A stretch of 64,000 bases of DNA from DATDAW01 sp036525185 (GTDB lineage: Bacteria; Verrucomicrobiota; Verrucomicrobiia; Chthoniobacterales; DASVRZ01), in the NCBI GenBank assembly GCA_036525185.1, contig DATDAW010000002.1, positions 1 to 64,000 on the forward strand. The letters are read 5' to 3'. Shown piece after piece: positions 54,518 through 63,282 of the stretch. Position numbers and translations under genes: made by a program. Every line of letters starts with the position of its first letter. Positions within the stretch are counted from its first letter, which is position 1. The notes below the pieces were generated by a model that did not search any database, was not told the origin of the DNA, and was given only the letters and a program-made list of their open reading frames with translations.

Positions 54518-55084
54518 CTAGATCATCCCGAGCTTCATTTTGCCGATCTCGCTGATCATGTGCTGGTTCCACGGGGGATCCCAGACGAGTTCGACTTCGG
54601 CGTCGTCGACTCCTGGCACGGTGAGCACTTTGCTCCGGGCATCGGCGGCGATCGTGGGCCCCATCCCGCAGCCGGGCGCGGTGAGTGTCATTTTGACTTC
54701 GACACGGGTCTTTTTTTCAGCTGTTTCAACAATCTGACAATCGTAGACCAACCCGAGATCGACGATATTCACGGGAATTTCGGGATCGTAAACCGTGCGT
54801 AGACGTTCCCAGATTTCTTCGGGATCGATGTCGGCTGCGGTTGCGGATGTGGCCGCGGTGGCCGAATCGGAGTGAGTTGGAGCGCTTAAATCGATGCCCA
54901 AAGCATCGGCATCCTTATCGGAAATGCGAGCGAGGCCATACTCTGAGGCGACTGTATAGGTGCCCCCGAGTGATTGGGTTATGAAAACGCGGCTACCTTC
55001 CGGCAGCGTGAAAACTTCGCCGCTTGGGATACGAATCGCTTTCGTGTCGCGGCTGAGGAGAATCTCCGTATTGGAATCAATCAT
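54518..55084 (-). CDS. sufT: SufT-family Fe-S assembly protein (MIP18/DUF59 domain)
   Basis: A 188-residue protein. The N-terminal region (about 1-70), with IPSGEVFTLPEGSRVFITQSLGGTYTV, and the DUF59/MIP18 domain (about 85-188), with TVYDPEIPVNIVDLGLVYD, TLTAPGCGMGPTIAAD and VELVWDPPWNQHMIS, match the SufT subfamily. SufT helps mature Fe-S proteins under high Fe-S demand. The two halves are separated by an Ala/Thr-rich linker. It overlaps the NifU-like gene by 4 bases, so they are translationally coupled. Confidence 0.9.
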   Translation of the reverse strand: MIDSNTEILLSRDTKAIRIPSGEVFTLPEGSRVFITQSLGGTYTVASEYGLARISDKDADALGIDLSAPTHSDSATAATSATAADIDPEEIWERLRTVYDPEIPVNIVDLGLVYDCQIVETAEKKTRVEVKMTLTAPGCGMGPTIAADARSKVLTVPGVDDAEVELVWDPPWNQHMISEIGKMKLGMI

Positions 55085-55608
55085 GATGGATCGGATTTGG
55101 AACTAAGGACGATTTTGACAGCCTTTCCGGCGGGAGCAACGGTGCCGGCGGAAAGCTGGTCGAAGAGGGAATTTCCGGTCGATTTCGGCGCCGCCGCTTG
55201 CGGGTCTTGAACTGGATCTGGAGCAATTTTCGGGACCAGTGCGTCCCGGAGAGCGCCTTCGACGAGCTGAGCGCAATGGATTTTCATTGGCGGCAAAGGT
55301 CCGAGCGGTGCGGAAAGGTCGCGCCCATCCATGGCGAGAGCTTGATCGACGGTTTTGCCCTTTAAAAGCTCAGTGGCGACGCTTGCGACGGCGATGGCAG
55401 TCTCGCAACCGAATGTCTGAAAGCTGGCTTTGTCGATGACTTTTCGGCCAGACGAATCCTCGCGAAATTTGACCCACATACGGAGCATGTCGCCGCAATC
55501 AATGCTACCCGCAGTGCCAATAGCATCGGCATTGGCGAGTTCGCCCAAATTCTGGGGATTGCGTGTGGCCTCTTCGAGCCGAGCGTTGAGGTTTTGTGAG
55601 TCGGACAT
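55081..55608 (-). CDS. NifU/IscU-like Fe-S cluster scaffold
   Basis: A 175-residue scaffold protein. The three cluster-binding cysteines are in SIDCGDMLRMWV, FQTFGCETAIAVAS and MKIHCAQLVEGAL, matching the N-terminal domain of NifU and IscU. A Pro/Ala-rich C-terminal tail of about 45 residues follows and is not found in E. coli IscU; no C-terminal NifU Cys-x-x-Cys domain is present. It overlaps sufT by 4 bases. The cysteine desulfurase and SufBCD components are not in the window. Confidence 0.9.
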   Translation of the reverse strand: MSDSQNLNARLEEATRNPQNLGELANADAIGTAGSIDCGDMLRMWVKFREDSSGRKVIDKASFQTFGCETAIAVASVATELLKGKTVDQALAMDGRDLSAPLGPLPPMKIHCAQLVEGALRDALVPKIAPDPVQDPQAAAPKSTGNSLFDQLSAGTVAPAGKAVKIVLSSKSDPS

Positions 55609-55656
55609 GGCGATCTAAAGTGTAAAAAGTGAATTTGTGAGTGGTGAATAGTCGCA

Positions 55657-55674
55657 AGCGGCTGAAACGCCGCT
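55657..55674. repeat. Small inverted repeat upstream of the NifU-like gene
   Basis: AGCGGC (55657-55662), a 6-base loop TGAAAC, and GCCGCT (55669-55674), followed on the plus strand by CTTTTC. Both flanking genes run on the minus strand, so the T-run is on the wrong side for them. Probably a short dispersed hairpin rather than a working terminator. Confidence 0.35.
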
Positions 55675-55722
55675 CTTTTCTAAAACGCCCTTCAAATAAT
55701 CACCAATTGCCCATTACCCGGC

Positions 55723-56271
55723 TCATTCAAGGTGATACCGGGGCAAATCCGGATCGACTTCCTGGCTCCAAAGATCGATTCCGCCAGCCAGACCTTTGAC
55801 CGCCGTGAAGCCGTGCCCGGCGAAATAAGCGGCTGCGTCGAGGGTGCGTTTGCCTTGGTGATCGATAAGGACAAATGCCTGCTCACGCGGCCATGTGGCG
55901 CTGATTTCCTGGAGGAGCTCCTGGCTGAACAGCTGGGAGCCTTCAATGTGGACGGCTTCAAATTCTTCGCGGGTCCGAATGTCGAGCAGACGGACAGCGC
56001 CTTTCGCCATTTCCGCAGCGAGATCAACCGGCGAAATGAACATCTTCGCGTCCTCTTCCTGGCTGGCTTCCAGGAACGCGATCACATCCGCAACGGGTAA
56101 TCCGTCGTTCCGTGCGCAGACTCCTGCCAGTGTTTCCGTCGGTTGAAACCCGCAACTGCTGCATCCACCAATGTGATACTGCCGGAAAAGGGCTCGTTGC
56201 GCGCCAGGATAAATTTCGAGCACTTCGGCCATGGTGAGGTCGGGAGTGATATTAGGTGTCGCAGGGGTCAT
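55723..56271 (-). CDS. DUF1858 plus rhodanese-like protein lacking the catalytic Cys
   Basis: A 182-residue two-part protein. Residues 1-70 are a DUF1858-type helical domain with IGGCSSCGFQPTETL (Cys37, Cys40), similar to the N-terminal part of ScdA/YtfE proteins. Residues 78-182 form a rhodanese domain: VRLLDIRTREEFEAVHIEGS and VLIDHQGKRTLDAAAYFAGHGF, then LAGGIDLW. In active sulfurtransferases the loop is Cys-x-x-Gly-x-Arg; here it is Asp137-His-Gln-Gly-Lys-Arg142, so sulfur transfer is unlikely. It lies 114 bases upstream of the NifU-like gene, supporting a role in Fe-S or sulfur handling. Confidence 0.85.
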   Translation of the reverse strand: MTPATPNITPDLTMAEVLEIYPGAQRALFRQYHIGGCSSCGFQPTETLAGVCARNDGLPVADVIAFLEASQEEDAKMFISPVDLAAEMAKGAVRLLDIRTREEFEAVHIEGSQLFSQELLQEISATWPREQAFVLIDHQGKRTLDAAAYFAGHGFTAVKGLAGGIDLWSQEVDPDLPRYHLE

Positions 56272-56310
56272 AAATGGAGGAGCACCGGCTTATGCGGTTT
56301 TCTTTAATCA

Positions 56311-56336
56311 AAGGGGCGCTTCGAAAAGCGCCCCTT
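56311..56336. terminator. Bidirectional-looking hairpin between ftsH and the rhodanese gene
   Basis: AAGGGGCGCTT (56311-56321), loop CGAA, AAGCGCCCCTT (56326-56336): an 11-base perfect stem ten bases past the ftsH stop. On the minus strand it is followed by TGATTAAAG, a weak T-run, and on the plus strand by CTTGT. It probably separates ftsH from the downstream Fe-S genes. Confidence 0.6.
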
Positions 56337-56345
56337 CTTGTAAGT

Positions 56346-58379
56346 TTATGCCGGCGAATGTGTCAGGCCACCGGGGAAACCAGGGGCCGGATTGGTTTCG
56401 GGCTTGGTTTCCTTTACGGGCGGTTCATTACGGATTGGCGTACCGGTGATGGGAGGAGGCGGATTTTGCATCTTCCCGTATTTCATGATCTCGCGGATCT
56501 GATCACCGTTGAGCGTCTCGTATTCGAGGAGTGCTTTGGCGATGGCGTCGAGTTTGTCGCGGTTGTCCCGAATGAGTTTTTCCGCGCGGGCATAGGCGTC
56601 GTCACAAAGTTTGCGGACTTCCTGGTCGATTTCCTGGGCAGTCGTTTCGGAATATTCACGCGCCTTGGAAATGTCGCGCCCGAGGAAGACGTAATCGTCG
56701 TTTTCGCCGTAGCCGACCATGCCCAGTTTTTCGCTCATGCCCCACTCGCAAACCATCTTGCGGGCGAGACCGGTGGCTTGCTTGATATCGCCGCTGGCTC
56801 CGTTCGTTACATCGCCAAACACGAGATCCTCCGCGATGCGTCCGCCCATAATGACGACGAGCCGGTCGAGAAGTTGATTCTTCTTAAACGTGTACGTGTC
56901 TTCAGTGGGCAAATACATGGTCGAACCGAGCGACGGGCCACGTGGAATAATGGTTACTTTGTGCAGCGGGTCCATGTTCTCGACGAGTTCGCAAAGGATG
57001 GCATGACCGGCTTCATGATAGGCCGTGTTTTCCTTTTCCTTGTCGCTCATCGCGAGGCTGCGGCGCTCTTTGCCCCAGCGGACTTTGTCACGAGATTCCT
57101 CCAACTCAGCAATCGTGATGGCTTTCAAACCGCGACGCGCAGCGAGCAAAGCAGCTTCGTTGATGACGTTTGCCAGTTCTGCGCCCGAGAAGCCGGGCGT
57201 GCCGCGAGCGACCGTTTCCATGCTGGTGCCGTCGGCGATTTTAACCTTCTTTGCGTGGACGCGTAGGATTTCCTCGCGGCCTTTGACGTCAGGAAGCGGA
57301 ACCGTGATTTGCCGGTCGAAGCGTCCCGGACGAAGCAACGCCGGGTCAAGCACGTCGGCGCGGTTGGTTGCGGCGATGATGATGACGCCTTCCTGCGTGT
57401 CGAACCCGTCCATTTCCACGAGGAGCGCGTTGAGCGTTTGTTCACGTTCGTCGTGTCCGCCGCCCAAGCCGTGGCCGCGGTGCCGTCCGACGGCATCGAT
57501 TTCGTCGATGAAAATAAGGCATGGCGCCGATTTTTTGCCCTGCTCAAACATGTCTCGGACGCGCGATGCGCCAACACCGACAAACATCTCGACGAAGTCC
57601 GAGCCGCTGATCGAGAAGAATGGCACGTCGGCTTCACCTGCGATGGCGCGGGCGAGGAGCGTCTTGCCGGTGCCAGGAGGCCCCACCATGAGAACGCCTT
57701 TCGGAATGCGTCCACCAAGTTTTTGGAATTTTTTGGGATCTTTCAGGAATTCGACGATTTCCTGGACTTCCTCTTTCGCTTCTTCGATGCCGGCAACTTC
57801 CTTAAAGGTGATCTTGTTCTTTTCCCGCGCGAGCATCCGCGCTTTCGACTTGCCGAAATTCAACGCACCTTTTCCCGCCATACGGATTTGCTGGCGGAAG
57901 AGGAAATAAAGAATGAGCAGAAAGATCAGGATGGGCACGAAGCTGACAAGCGTGGAAGCCCAAAGATTGTTGCGTTCCTGAATGTCGACTTCATAACCGG
58001 CTTCCTTGATCATCGAGACAAGGTCTCGATTGATGTCGAAGCTGACGGTGGTTTTGAATTCAGTCTGGCGAACGGTGCTGGCGGGGCCGGGTTCCTGCGG
58101 CGTGGCGAAGGAGCCGGTGATGTACTGCGTGCTGCGGCCTTGCTCGACGACGAGTTCAATGGGCTTGGAACGATCGAAGGAGTGATCCTTGAGCGCCTGT
58201 TCAAATTTGTAATAGGGAAGGTCCTGGACATTCGCGAGTGGGCGGAAGAGGAGCGCGCCACCGATGAGGGCGAACGCAAGCGCGAAGAGAATGATTCCGC
58301 GCCAATTGAAGTTTGGGTCGGTCCCACCGTTTCGGTTATTGCGATTATCCTTGGGACTGCGTGAGTCGTTGTTGGACAT
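56346..58379 (-). CDS. ftsH: ATP-dependent zinc metalloprotease FtsH
   Basis: Membrane-bound AAA+ protease that degrades misfolded membrane proteins and regulators. The 677 residues have two N-terminal membrane segments (about 27-47 and 143-162) around a periplasmic domain, the AAA module with Walker A GPPGTGKT (233-240), Walker B FIDEIDAVGRHRG, the second-region-of-homology ATNRADVLDPALLRPGRFDR, and the zinc site HEAGH (455-459). The C-terminus is Pro-rich (PPPPITGTP). It is the first gene upstream of the Fe-S trio and is divergent from the histidine kinase across about 200 bases. Confidence 0.96.
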   Translation of the reverse strand: MSNNDSRSPKDNRNNRNGGTDPNFNWRGIILFALAFALIGGALLFRPLANVQDLPYYKFEQALKDHSFDRSKPIELVVEQGRSTQYITGSFATPQEPGPASTVRQTEFKTTVSFDINRDLVSMIKEAGYEVDIQERNNLWASTLVSFVPILIFLLILYFLFRQQIRMAGKGALNFGKSKARMLAREKNKITFKEVAGIEEAKEEVQEIVEFLKDPKKFQKLGGRIPKGVLMVGPPGTGKTLLARAIAGEADVPFFSISGSDFVEMFVGVGASRVRDMFEQGKKSAPCLIFIDEIDAVGRHRGHGLGGGHDEREQTLNALLVEMDGFDTQEGVIIIAATNRADVLDPALLRPGRFDRQITVPLPDVKGREEILRVHAKKVKIADGTSMETVARGTPGFSGAELANVINEAALLAARRGLKAITIAELEESRDKVRWGKERRSLAMSDKEKENTAYHEAGHAILCELVENMDPLHKVTIIPRGPSLGSTMYLPTEDTYTFKKNQLLDRLVVIMGGRIAEDLVFGDVTNGASGDIKQATGLARKMVCEWGMSEKLGMVGYGENDDYVFLGRDISKAREYSETTAQEIDQEVRKLCDDAYARAEKLIRDNRDKLDAIAKALLEYETLNGDQIREIMKYGKMQNPPPPITGTPIRNEPPVKETKPETNPAPGFPGGLTHSPA

Positions 58380-58579
58380 AAGGAATTGTAAGGGCGCAGG
58401 CTATCACACGCAATCCGTCAATGCAAAAGAAGGGGCAGCCCCAGGAAACGCAGAAAACCGGGATTCACCAGCCAAGGTAAAAGGGCTTTTCTTCCTCGTG
58501 GACCGAGGTGTGGCCTGGGTTGCCAGCAATGCTGGTTGAAACTCGGAGGCAGGTGCGTCAAATTGGCGCAATCAATACC

Positions 58580-59782
58580 ATGAAACCTCGATTCCTGGAT
58601 AAATTTTTGAATCGACTCAACCGGGTCGAGCCGGAGGCCGTTCAGCATTACATCTTACAGCTGGCTCGGGAGAAGGGTTTTTTCGAGCGGATTTTCAACG
58701 CCCTTCAGGAAGGGATTATTGTGACCGATGGCGATAGCCGAATTCTGTACTTAAATCAGGCGGCATGTGTTCTTTGCGGACTGGATGAGAAAAGCGACGT
58801 GGGGAAATTGCTTTCGGAACGCGTGCGGGGATTGGATTGGAAGGCGATGTCGCAATCGGATCGAGTGATCTCGCGGGACACGGAGATTTTTTATCCGCAG
58901 AACCGGTTTTTGAATTTTTACGTGGTGCCGTTTCACCTGAGTGAAGATGGGGCGATCGAGGAGTTCGGTGCGGAAGGAGAGAATCTTGGGTATGCGGTTA
59001 TCTTGCGGGATATCACAGAGACGCGGCGATCGACGGAAGCGACGCTGGAGAGCGAACGATTGTCGGCGCTGACGCTGTTATCGGCCGGGGTGGCACACGA
59101 AATCGGCAACCCTTTGAATTCGTTGCATATCCATCTACAACTAATGGAGCGCCGGATTAAGAAGCTGGAGCGAAAAGATCGGGATGCTCTGGCCAGCTCG
59201 GTTGAGATCGCGAAAGAGGAAGTAAAGCGGCTGGACACGATCGTGAACCAGTTTTTGCGGGCGATCCGTCCGACGACGCCGGAGGTGCACGTGGAAAATG
59301 TGAATACGCTCGTGCGCGAGTCCGTGGCATTTCTAACGGCAGAGATGGAGGATCGCGATGTGTTGGTGGAAACGGATCTTGCAGAGGATCTGCCACTGTT
59401 GGAATTGGACCGGACGCAGATCAAGCAGGTGTTTTACAACGTCATTAAGAACAGCTTTCAGGCGATGAAATCCGGGGGAATTCTGCATATCCGGACCCAG
59501 CGTGGGGATGGATTTGTGTCGGTGACGTTCACGGATACAGGCGGCGGTATTTCGGCTGAGAACATGAGTCGCGTTTTCCAGCCGTATTTTACGACCAAAC
59601 AGAGTGGAAGCGGCCTTGGGCTGCTGATCGTGCGCCGGATTGTGCGCGAACACGGGGGCGAGATCGATCTGGAAAGTAATGAAGGCAAGGGGCTTACGCT
59701 GACGATTCGACTGCCGTACGGCGACCGGCGGATCCGGATGCTTGAAGCGCCGTCCGCCGTGAAGGAGGCGACGGAATCATGA
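58580..59782 (+). CDS. PAS-containing sensor histidine kinase, NtrB-like
   Basis: From ATG 58580 (MKPRFLDKFLNRLNRVEPEAV) it has 400 residues and no membrane segments, so it is soluble. A helical N-terminus and a PAS domain (about 38-150: ALQEGIIVTDGDSRILYLNQAA ... AVILRDITETRRS) precede HisKA with the phospho-acceptor His173 in VAHEIGNPLNSLH, and a HATPase domain with KNSFQAMKSGG, DTGGGIS and GSGLGLLIVRR. Its stop overlaps the response-regulator start by 4 bases. The partner is an NtrC-type activator, so it probably senses a cytoplasmic signal. An upstream ATG at 58508 is less likely. Confidence 0.93.
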   Translation: MKPRFLDKFLNRLNRVEPEAVQHYILQLAREKGFFERIFNALQEGIIVTDGDSRILYLNQAACVLCGLDEKSDVGKLLSERVRGLDWKAMSQSDRVISRDTEIFYPQNRFLNFYVVPFHLSEDGAIEEFGAEGENLGYAVILRDITETRRSTEATLESERLSALTLLSAGVAHEIGNPLNSLHIHLQLMERRIKKLERKDRDALASSVEIAKEEVKRLDTIVNQFLRAIRPTTPEVHVENVNTLVRESVAFLTAEMEDRDVLVETDLAEDLPLLELDRTQIKQVFYNVIKNSFQAMKSGGILHIRTQRGDGFVSVTFTDTGGGISAENMSRVFQPYFTTKQSGSGLGLLIVRRIVREHGGEIDLESNEGKGLTLTIRLPYGDRRIRMLEAPSAVKEATES

Positions 59783-61140
59783 ACGCAGTCATTCTTATCG
59801 TCGATGACGAAAAACACACACGCGAAGGGCTCCGGCATTCGCTCGAAGACCACTTCGACGTTTATGTCGCGGCGGATGCTACTGGCGCGATTTCGGTGCT
59901 CGACAATGAACAGGTCGACGTGATGGTCACCGATTTGCGGCTTGGCGGCGACGATGGGATGAAACTTATTGACACGGTTTTGCAACGGTCGCGTCCGCCG
60001 ATTTGTATCATGATGACTGCCTACGGTTCGGTAAATACGGCGGTCGAGGCGATGAAACGGGGCGCTTACGACTTCGTCACCAAACCCATCAACATCGATG
60101 AACTGGAAATTCTCATTAAGCGGGCGCTCCAGAGTCGGAAGACAGAGGCGGAAGTGGTGCAGCTCAAACAGGTTGTCGAGAAGAAGTTCGGCCTGGAAAA
60201 CATCATCGGGGAATCGGCCGCGATGCAGGAGGTTTACGACACGGTCAAGCAGGTCGCGCCATCGCGGGCAACAGTTCTCATCGAAGGAGAAAGCGGGACC
60301 GGCAAAGAACTGGTGGCGGCGGCGATTCACAATCTGAGCCAGCGTAACAAGACACGATTTGTGGCGGTACACTGCGCCGCTTTGTCGCCTCAACTCCTGG
60401 AAAGTGAACTGTTTGGCCACGAACGCGGCGCGTTTACCGGCGCGACGGAGCGTCGGATGGGTCGGTTTGAGCAGGCCAGCGGCGGCACGCTCTTTCTGGA
60501 TGAAATCGGGGAGATTGACAGCAGCACCCAGGTGAAAATTCTACGCGCGCTGGATCCTGGTGTTTTCGAGCGGGTAGGGGGGAGTCAAACGATTAAAGTC
60601 GATGTCCGGCTTGTTTGCGCGACGAACAAGAGCCTCGAGAAACTCGTCGCCGAAGGAAAATTCCGGGACGATTTGTTTTACCGGCTCAACGTCGTGCGGA
60701 TTACGATGCCGCCGTTGCGTGAGCGAAAGGAGGACATCCCGCTCCTCGTGAAGGCTTTTCTGAAGATATTCGCTGAGACGAACGGGAAGCCCTTCCGCGA
60801 ATTGAGTCCCGACGCGATGGATTGTGTCCTGAGGTACGATTGGCCGGGCAACGTTCGTGAACTTCGGACGGCTATCGAACATGGGGTTGTCATGGCAACG
60901 CGGGAGGTAATTTCCGTGCGTGATTTGCCTGCTAATGTCCGCGAGCCGGACGACGCTTTGGTTTTTCCCAAAGGCGTGCCTTCCGCCGCGCGCAGCCCCC
61001 AATTGAATTTACACGATACCGAATCGCGCCTCATCGTCCGTGCTCTGGATGAAACCGGTGGAAATCGGACCGAAGCCGCGAAGAAACTCGGGATCAGCCG
61101 CCGGACGCTGCATCGGCGGCTCAAGGAATTGAATCTGTAA
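59779..61140 (+). CDS. Sigma-54-dependent response regulator, NtrC family
   Basis: A 453-residue activator: receiver domain with ILIVDDEKHTREGL and phospho-acceptor Asp52 (VMVTDLRLGG), AAA+ domain with Walker A GESGTGKE (170-177), the sigma-54-contacting GAFTGA loop (216-221) and LFLDEIGEI, and a Fis-type HTH C-terminus (GGNRTEAAKKLGISRRTLHRRL). The intact GAFTGA shows it should activate RNA polymerase containing sigma-54. It is cotranslated with the kinase. No convincing -24/-12 promoter was found in the window, so the targets are elsewhere. Confidence 0.95.
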   Translation: MNAVILIVDDEKHTREGLRHSLEDHFDVYVAADATGAISVLDNEQVDVMVTDLRLGGDDGMKLIDTVLQRSRPPICIMMTAYGSVNTAVEAMKRGAYDFVTKPINIDELEILIKRALQSRKTEAEVVQLKQVVEKKFGLENIIGESAAMQEVYDTVKQVAPSRATVLIEGESGTGKELVAAAIHNLSQRNKTRFVAVHCAALSPQLLESELFGHERGAFTGATERRMGRFEQASGGTLFLDEIGEIDSSTQVKILRALDPGVFERVGGSQTIKVDVRLVCATNKSLEKLVAEGKFRDDLFYRLNVVRITMPPLRERKEDIPLLVKAFLKIFAETNGKPFRELSPDAMDCVLRYDWPGNVRELRTAIEHGVVMATREVISVRDLPANVREPDDALVFPKGVPSAARSPQLNLHDTESRLIVRALDETGGNRTEAAKKLGISRRTLHRRLKELNL

Positions 61141-61219
61141 ACGGCTGGACTTGTCTACGGTGAGCGGTTAGCAGTCGCAGCCAAGTATTTCTTAGCTTCG
61201 CCATTGTACCTCTGCTGTC

Positions 61220-62959
61220 ATGTCCGACTCTTCTGATAATGCGCTTCAACGTCTCGTCCACAGTCTGGAACAAGGGGCCTTGGCCGGTGCATTGCGCATC
61301 GGGCTGTTTTGTGGTGCGGTGGTTCTGGTGGCCTGGATTTATCTGAGCTTTGGCTTCCGGGGGCTCGAGGCGGCAGAAGGCATCGACCAGGCGCAGATCG
61401 CGCGCGAGATCGCGCGTGGCAACGGTTTTACCACGCTATACATTCGGCCCCTGGCTGTTGCGCAACTCAAGGATGCGGGTAAACCGATTCAGGCTAAGCG
61501 ATTTCCGGAGACCTACCACGCACCGCTGAACCCTTACCTGGAGTCGCTCGTCCTGCTCCCATTCAAGGAAGCATGGAACCCGCCTGAGGAGAGCGACCAG
61601 ACCTATGCTCCGGCGGATCAACGCATAGCCGCGCTCGCTGTCGCATTGTTCGTCCTGTCCATCGCGGTCAATTATTTCACCGTTAAACGAATGTTCGGTG
61701 ACAAACTTGCGGCAATCGTAGCGGGCTTGATAACGGTTTGCGTCTTGTTTTGGGAGTTCACGAGCAGCGGGTTGCCCCAAATATTGATGGTGCTCCTTTT
61801 TAGTCTGGTCTTCTATGCGTTCAGCCGGGCACTGGAGTCCCGCGAAACCGGCGGACGTTACGGACTCTGGCTGGCAGGGATTGGAGCATTGTTTGGGCTA
61901 CTGGCCCTGGCGCACGGGCTTACCGTGTGGATCTTCTTGGGAGCGTTGGTTTACATCTCCATTGCATTTAAGCCCCGCGGCCTTGCATGTCTGATTCCCC
62001 TGGCGGTTTTCGCGGCTCTGTACGCACCGTGGATCGTTAGGAATTATCAGGTTACTGGCACGCCATTCGGCATTGCCTGGTACGCGGAGTTCGGGAGCGT
62101 AGGCAATTCGGTCACTGGCTGGATGCGACAGTCGTCGACGGATCTGGGGAGTTGGTCTTTCAATGCCTTTCGGGGCAAAATCCAATCCGGGCTCGTTGGT
62201 CAGCTTGGCCGGATCTACGCGTTGCTTGGCGGAAATGTTGCGGCAGCGATGTTCTTCGTGAGCCTATTGCATCGGTTCCGAAAAACCGAGATCGCATCGT
62301 TTCGGTGGGCGGTGCTGTTAATGTGGGGTTTCGCCGCGATCGGGATGTCCGTTGCTGGATTGCCGCCTGAGAACAATATCTCGGAGAATCAGCTCCACGT
62401 TCTGTTTATTCCGCTGATGATTCCCTTTGGAATGGCGTTCACGCTGAACTTGTGGTCACGGCTGGAAATCGAATACCAGTGGGCGCGCGTTGCATTTATC
62501 ACGATGATTTTTGTTCTTAGCGGGGCGCAATTGATCATGGGGCTTATTCCGAGCGGGGCGCGTATCGTGTGGCCGCCGTATGCGCCGCGGATCATCCAAG
62601 CTGTCGGCAAGTGGATGACGCCTGGCGAAATGGTCGCGTCGGACATGCCGTGGGCAGTGAGCTGGTATGCAGACCGGAAAAGTCTTCTACTGCCAGCGAC
62701 CTTGCAGAAATTCAACGAGCTCAACGATTTTAACGAACTCGGTCTTCCGATCAATGGCTTGTTTTTAACGCCGGTCACCGGAAATCTTGCCGTTTCCGAC
62801 GTCAAAACGGGAGAATATAAAGCGTGGAGTGCGATAATTCTGCGGGATACAGACAGCATCAAAATGTTCCCACTTAAATTCAGGCTCGACCTGCCCCCCC
62901 TCAATCAGTGTGTATTTTACGCTGACAGCCCCCGCTGGGCGACATCAGCGCAGCGGTAA
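61220..62959 (+). CDS. Multi-spanning GT39/ArnT-like membrane glycosyltransferase-type protein
   Basis: A 579-residue protein with about ten predicted membrane helices. The first extracytoplasmic loop contains the acidic pattern AAEGIDQAQIAREIARGNGF seen in the PMT/ArnT superfamily (the D/E pair that binds the lipid-phosphate donor), followed by a long loop with YHAPLNPYLESL. A soluble C-terminal domain begins near VWPPYAPRIIQAVGKWM. It may transfer a sugar from a polyprenyl-phosphate donor to an envelope acceptor. It lies 79 bases after the response regulator on the same strand. Confidence 0.75.
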   Translation: MSDSSDNALQRLVHSLEQGALAGALRIGLFCGAVVLVAWIYLSFGFRGLEAAEGIDQAQIAREIARGNGFTTLYIRPLAVAQLKDAGKPIQAKRFPETYHAPLNPYLESLVLLPFKEAWNPPEESDQTYAPADQRIAALAVALFVLSIAVNYFTVKRMFGDKLAAIVAGLITVCVLFWEFTSSGLPQILMVLLFSLVFYAFSRALESRETGGRYGLWLAGIGALFGLLALAHGLTVWIFLGALVYISIAFKPRGLACLIPLAVFAALYAPWIVRNYQVTGTPFGIAWYAEFGSVGNSVTGWMRQSSTDLGSWSFNAFRGKIQSGLVGQLGRIYALLGGNVAAAMFFVSLLHRFRKTEIASFRWAVLLMWGFAAIGMSVAGLPPENNISENQLHVLFIPLMIPFGMAFTLNLWSRLEIEYQWARVAFITMIFVLSGAQLIMGLIPSGARIVWPPYAPRIIQAVGKWMTPGEMVASDMPWAVSWYADRKSLLLPATLQKFNELNDFNELGLPINGLFLTPVTGNLAVSDVKTGEYKAWSAIILRDTDSIKMFPLKFRLDLPPLNQCVFYADSPRWATSAQR

Positions 62960-62967
62960 GAATTTGC

Positions 62968-63282
62968 ATGATTCCACCTGATCCAGACTCTGTCCCCTTC
63001 GTCGAACCCCAGGACTACGAAGACGCCATGGCGCGCCTCGAAAATATCGTCCAGCGCATGGAGTCAGGCCAAATGCCTCTCGATCAATTGCTTGCATGCC
63101 ACGAAGAAGGGACGAAACTGGTGGCATTCTGCCAATTGAAACTTGAAGCTGCCGAAGAGCGTATCGCGTATGTCACCCGCAGAGCCGCCGAGACAGCGAA
63201 GACCGAAAAAGCAAGACCCTCCTCTCCAGCACCCGCCCAGAAGCCCGTTAGAAACCCATCCACCGATGTCAGTCTCTTCTGA
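62968..63282 (+). CDS. xseB: Exodeoxyribonuclease VII small subunit
   Basis: A 104-residue subunit of the ssDNA exonuclease ExoVII. The core YEDAMARLENIVQRMESGQMPLDQLLACHEEGTKLVAFCQLKLEAAEERI is the XseB pattern, followed by a charged C-terminal tail longer than usual. It starts 8 bases after the membrane protein and its end overlaps the preferred dxs start by 17 bases. xseB next to dxs is a common bacterial arrangement. xseA is not seen here. Confidence 0.93.
   Translation: MIPPDPDSVPFVEPQDYEDAMARLENIVQRMESGQMPLDQLLACHEEGTKLVAFCQLKLEAAEERIAYVTRRAAETAKTEKARPSSPAPAQKPVRNPSTDVSLF

Noticed and set aside
58505..58530. Possible sigma-54 promoter (TGGCCTGGGTTGCC) ahead of the histidine kinase
   Set aside because: The GG-to-GC distance is 10, not the 12 required for a -24/-12 element.
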